From Chloroflexota bacterium (GTDB taxonomy: Bacteria > Chloroflexota > Dormibacteria > Dormibacterales > Dormibacteraceae): a DNA stretch of 34,704 nucleotides. Below are positions 33,959 through 34,704 of this stretch, one piece after another. Location: the NCBI GenBank assembly GCA_005883575.1, contig VBFH01000071.1:1-34704 (forward strand), read 5' to 3'. Numbering within the stretch: the first letter of the stretch is position 1; each line of letters opens with the position of its first letter. The notes below the pieces were generated by a model. It had not been told where the DNA came from. It saw only the letters and a program-made list of their open reading frames with translations, and made no database searches. The position numbers were made by a program, and so were the translations under genes.

Positions 33959-34704
33959 GCCTCTTTCGCTCCTTGAACGAGATGAAGGGGACCGACGCAT
34001 GACGGGCAGCCGGCGGCGCATGGGCAGTCGCGCACCAGCGCCGCCGCGTCTTCGAGCAGCTCACGGTGGAGCTCGTAGAGGCGGGCTGAAAACCCCACGC
34101 CGCCCGGGTAGACCTCGAAAACGGTCACGGTCGGCAGCAAGGTCGTAATGGAACGCACCTCGGCCACGGAGCCGAGGTCGCGCGGATCGCACATCAGTCG
34201 CAGGCTCGCGATGTGCCGCAGCGAATGAGCCATGCCCTGGAGCCCGGCCTCCATTTCCGGGGTCCCCGCGAAATCGCCAGATTTCGTCGGGTGGTCAAGC
34301 GTCTCTTTGCCCAGCGACCGCCAGAGATCTTCGTCGACGGTGATCCAGTAGCCGGTCGTGTGCAGCGTCTGCTCGGGAAGATGGATCGGTCCCGCGCCGA
34401 TGTTCTCGTGCGTCTGGAACCGGATCTTTTTGAACATGCTGGCAAGGGAAGTGATCTTCACCTCACCGTGACTGCGACTGAGTGCCTCGTCCCGCGGTCC
34501 GGCGAATGTATCCAGCACCTGCACCGACACCGACGCCAGCGCGTCGGTGTAGTAGTCGACCTCGACGGGCCGCACGTAAGCCTTCTTCTCTTCCCAGTCG
34601 AGCCGGTCGACGTGGTACTGCGCGCCTTCGTGCAGGTAGACGGCTTCCTCGTGCAGCAGCACTGGCGCCGTGAACTGGTCCATCTCGCCGATGACCTGCG
34701 GCCG
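33919..34704 (-). CDS. mrfA: MrfA/YprA-like DEAD/DEAH helicase, C-terminal part (cut by window edge)
   Basis: About 261 residues are visible, and the frame is open past the window end, so the helicase core lies outside. The C-terminus has the DUF1998/MZB-type four-Cys cluster C-P-C-A-A-G-C-P-S-C preceded by V-Y-P-G-G-V-G-F-S, as in MrfA/YprA and Hrq1-like helicases, where it binds zinc. Together with the downstream DEDD exonuclease this forms an MrfA-MrfB repair pair. The ATG at 34683 is internal. Confidence 0.85.
   Translation of the reverse strand, partial: RPQVIGEMDQFTAPVLLHEEAVYLHEGAQYHVDRLDWEEKKAYVRPVEVDYYTDALASVSVQVLDTFAGPRDEALSRSHGEVKITSLASMFKKIRFQTHENIGAGPIHLPEQTLHTTGYWITVDEDLWRSLGKETLDHPTKSGDFAGTPEMEAGLQGMAHSLRHIASLRLMCDPRDLGSVAEVRSITTLLPTVTVFEVYPGGVGFSARLYELHRELLEDAAALVRDCPCAAGCPSCVGPLHLVQGAKEACLKLLSASALPV

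Overview
The window is GC-rich, densely packed bacterial chromosome. Many adjacent genes overlap by 1-4 nt, and GTG and TTG starts are common. I see no phage, plasmid, IS, CRISPR, tRNA or rRNA signal. The gene set (Tad-type pseudopilins, DrrA-like ABC exporter, GT87 glycosyltransferase, sedolisin, P5C dehydrogenase, MrfA/MrfB pair) and frequent TANNNT boxes 5-9 nt before start codons, suggesting leaderless mRNAs, fit a soil-type high-GC terrabacterium (Actinomycetota, Chloroflexota or Dormibacterota). That placement is inference; there is no marker rRNA.

Layout. 1-6076 (minus): a coupled cluster of nucleotidyltransferase-fold protein, an 1185-residue GT2 + GT-C glycosyltransferase fusion, and a B12-binding-type radical SAM enzyme, followed by a DoxX-like membrane protein cut by the window edge; probably surface glycan or glycolipid synthesis. 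6148-10415 (plus): P5C dehydrogenase, a crotonase-fold protein and an ABC-2 exporter. 10275-11501 (minus): a GT87-like glycosyltransferase whose 3' end overlaps the exporter. 11523-12682 (plus): GNAT and LysE-type exporter. 12869-18626 (minus): five genes with every junction overlapping: three-module CDF transporter, frameshifted double GNAT, sedolisin lipoprotein, PrsW-like membrane protein with two zinc ribbons but no recognisable catalytic residues, and a zinc-ribbon single-pass membrane protein. 18719-19189: Hsp20 with a strong terminator. 19235-21660 (minus): fumarase and a gated K+ channel. 21687-23621 (plus): Ppx/GppA phosphatase and a CzcD-like transporter. 23527-25215 (minus): a poorly known protein with a nucleoside-phosphorylase-like C-terminus. 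25297-28977: a secreted helical protein, a small CxC/CxxC protein, acyl-CoA synthetase, GreA and a small hypothetical. 28979-32419 (minus): TadE-TadE-TadG-like operon. 32420-32773: gene-poor, with hairpins and a GGDEF-like scrap. 32774-34704 (minus): MrfB-like exonuclease and the C-terminus of an MrfA-like helicase.

The most interesting material is the fused-glycosyltransferase/radical-SAM cluster, the fully overlapping metal-transporter/sedolisin/PrsW-like/zinc-ribbon operon, the phosphorylase-like protein, and the recurring leaderless-type promoter pattern, including two divergent gene pairs whose opposing -10 boxes share bases. All functional calls come from reading the sequence; no database search was run.
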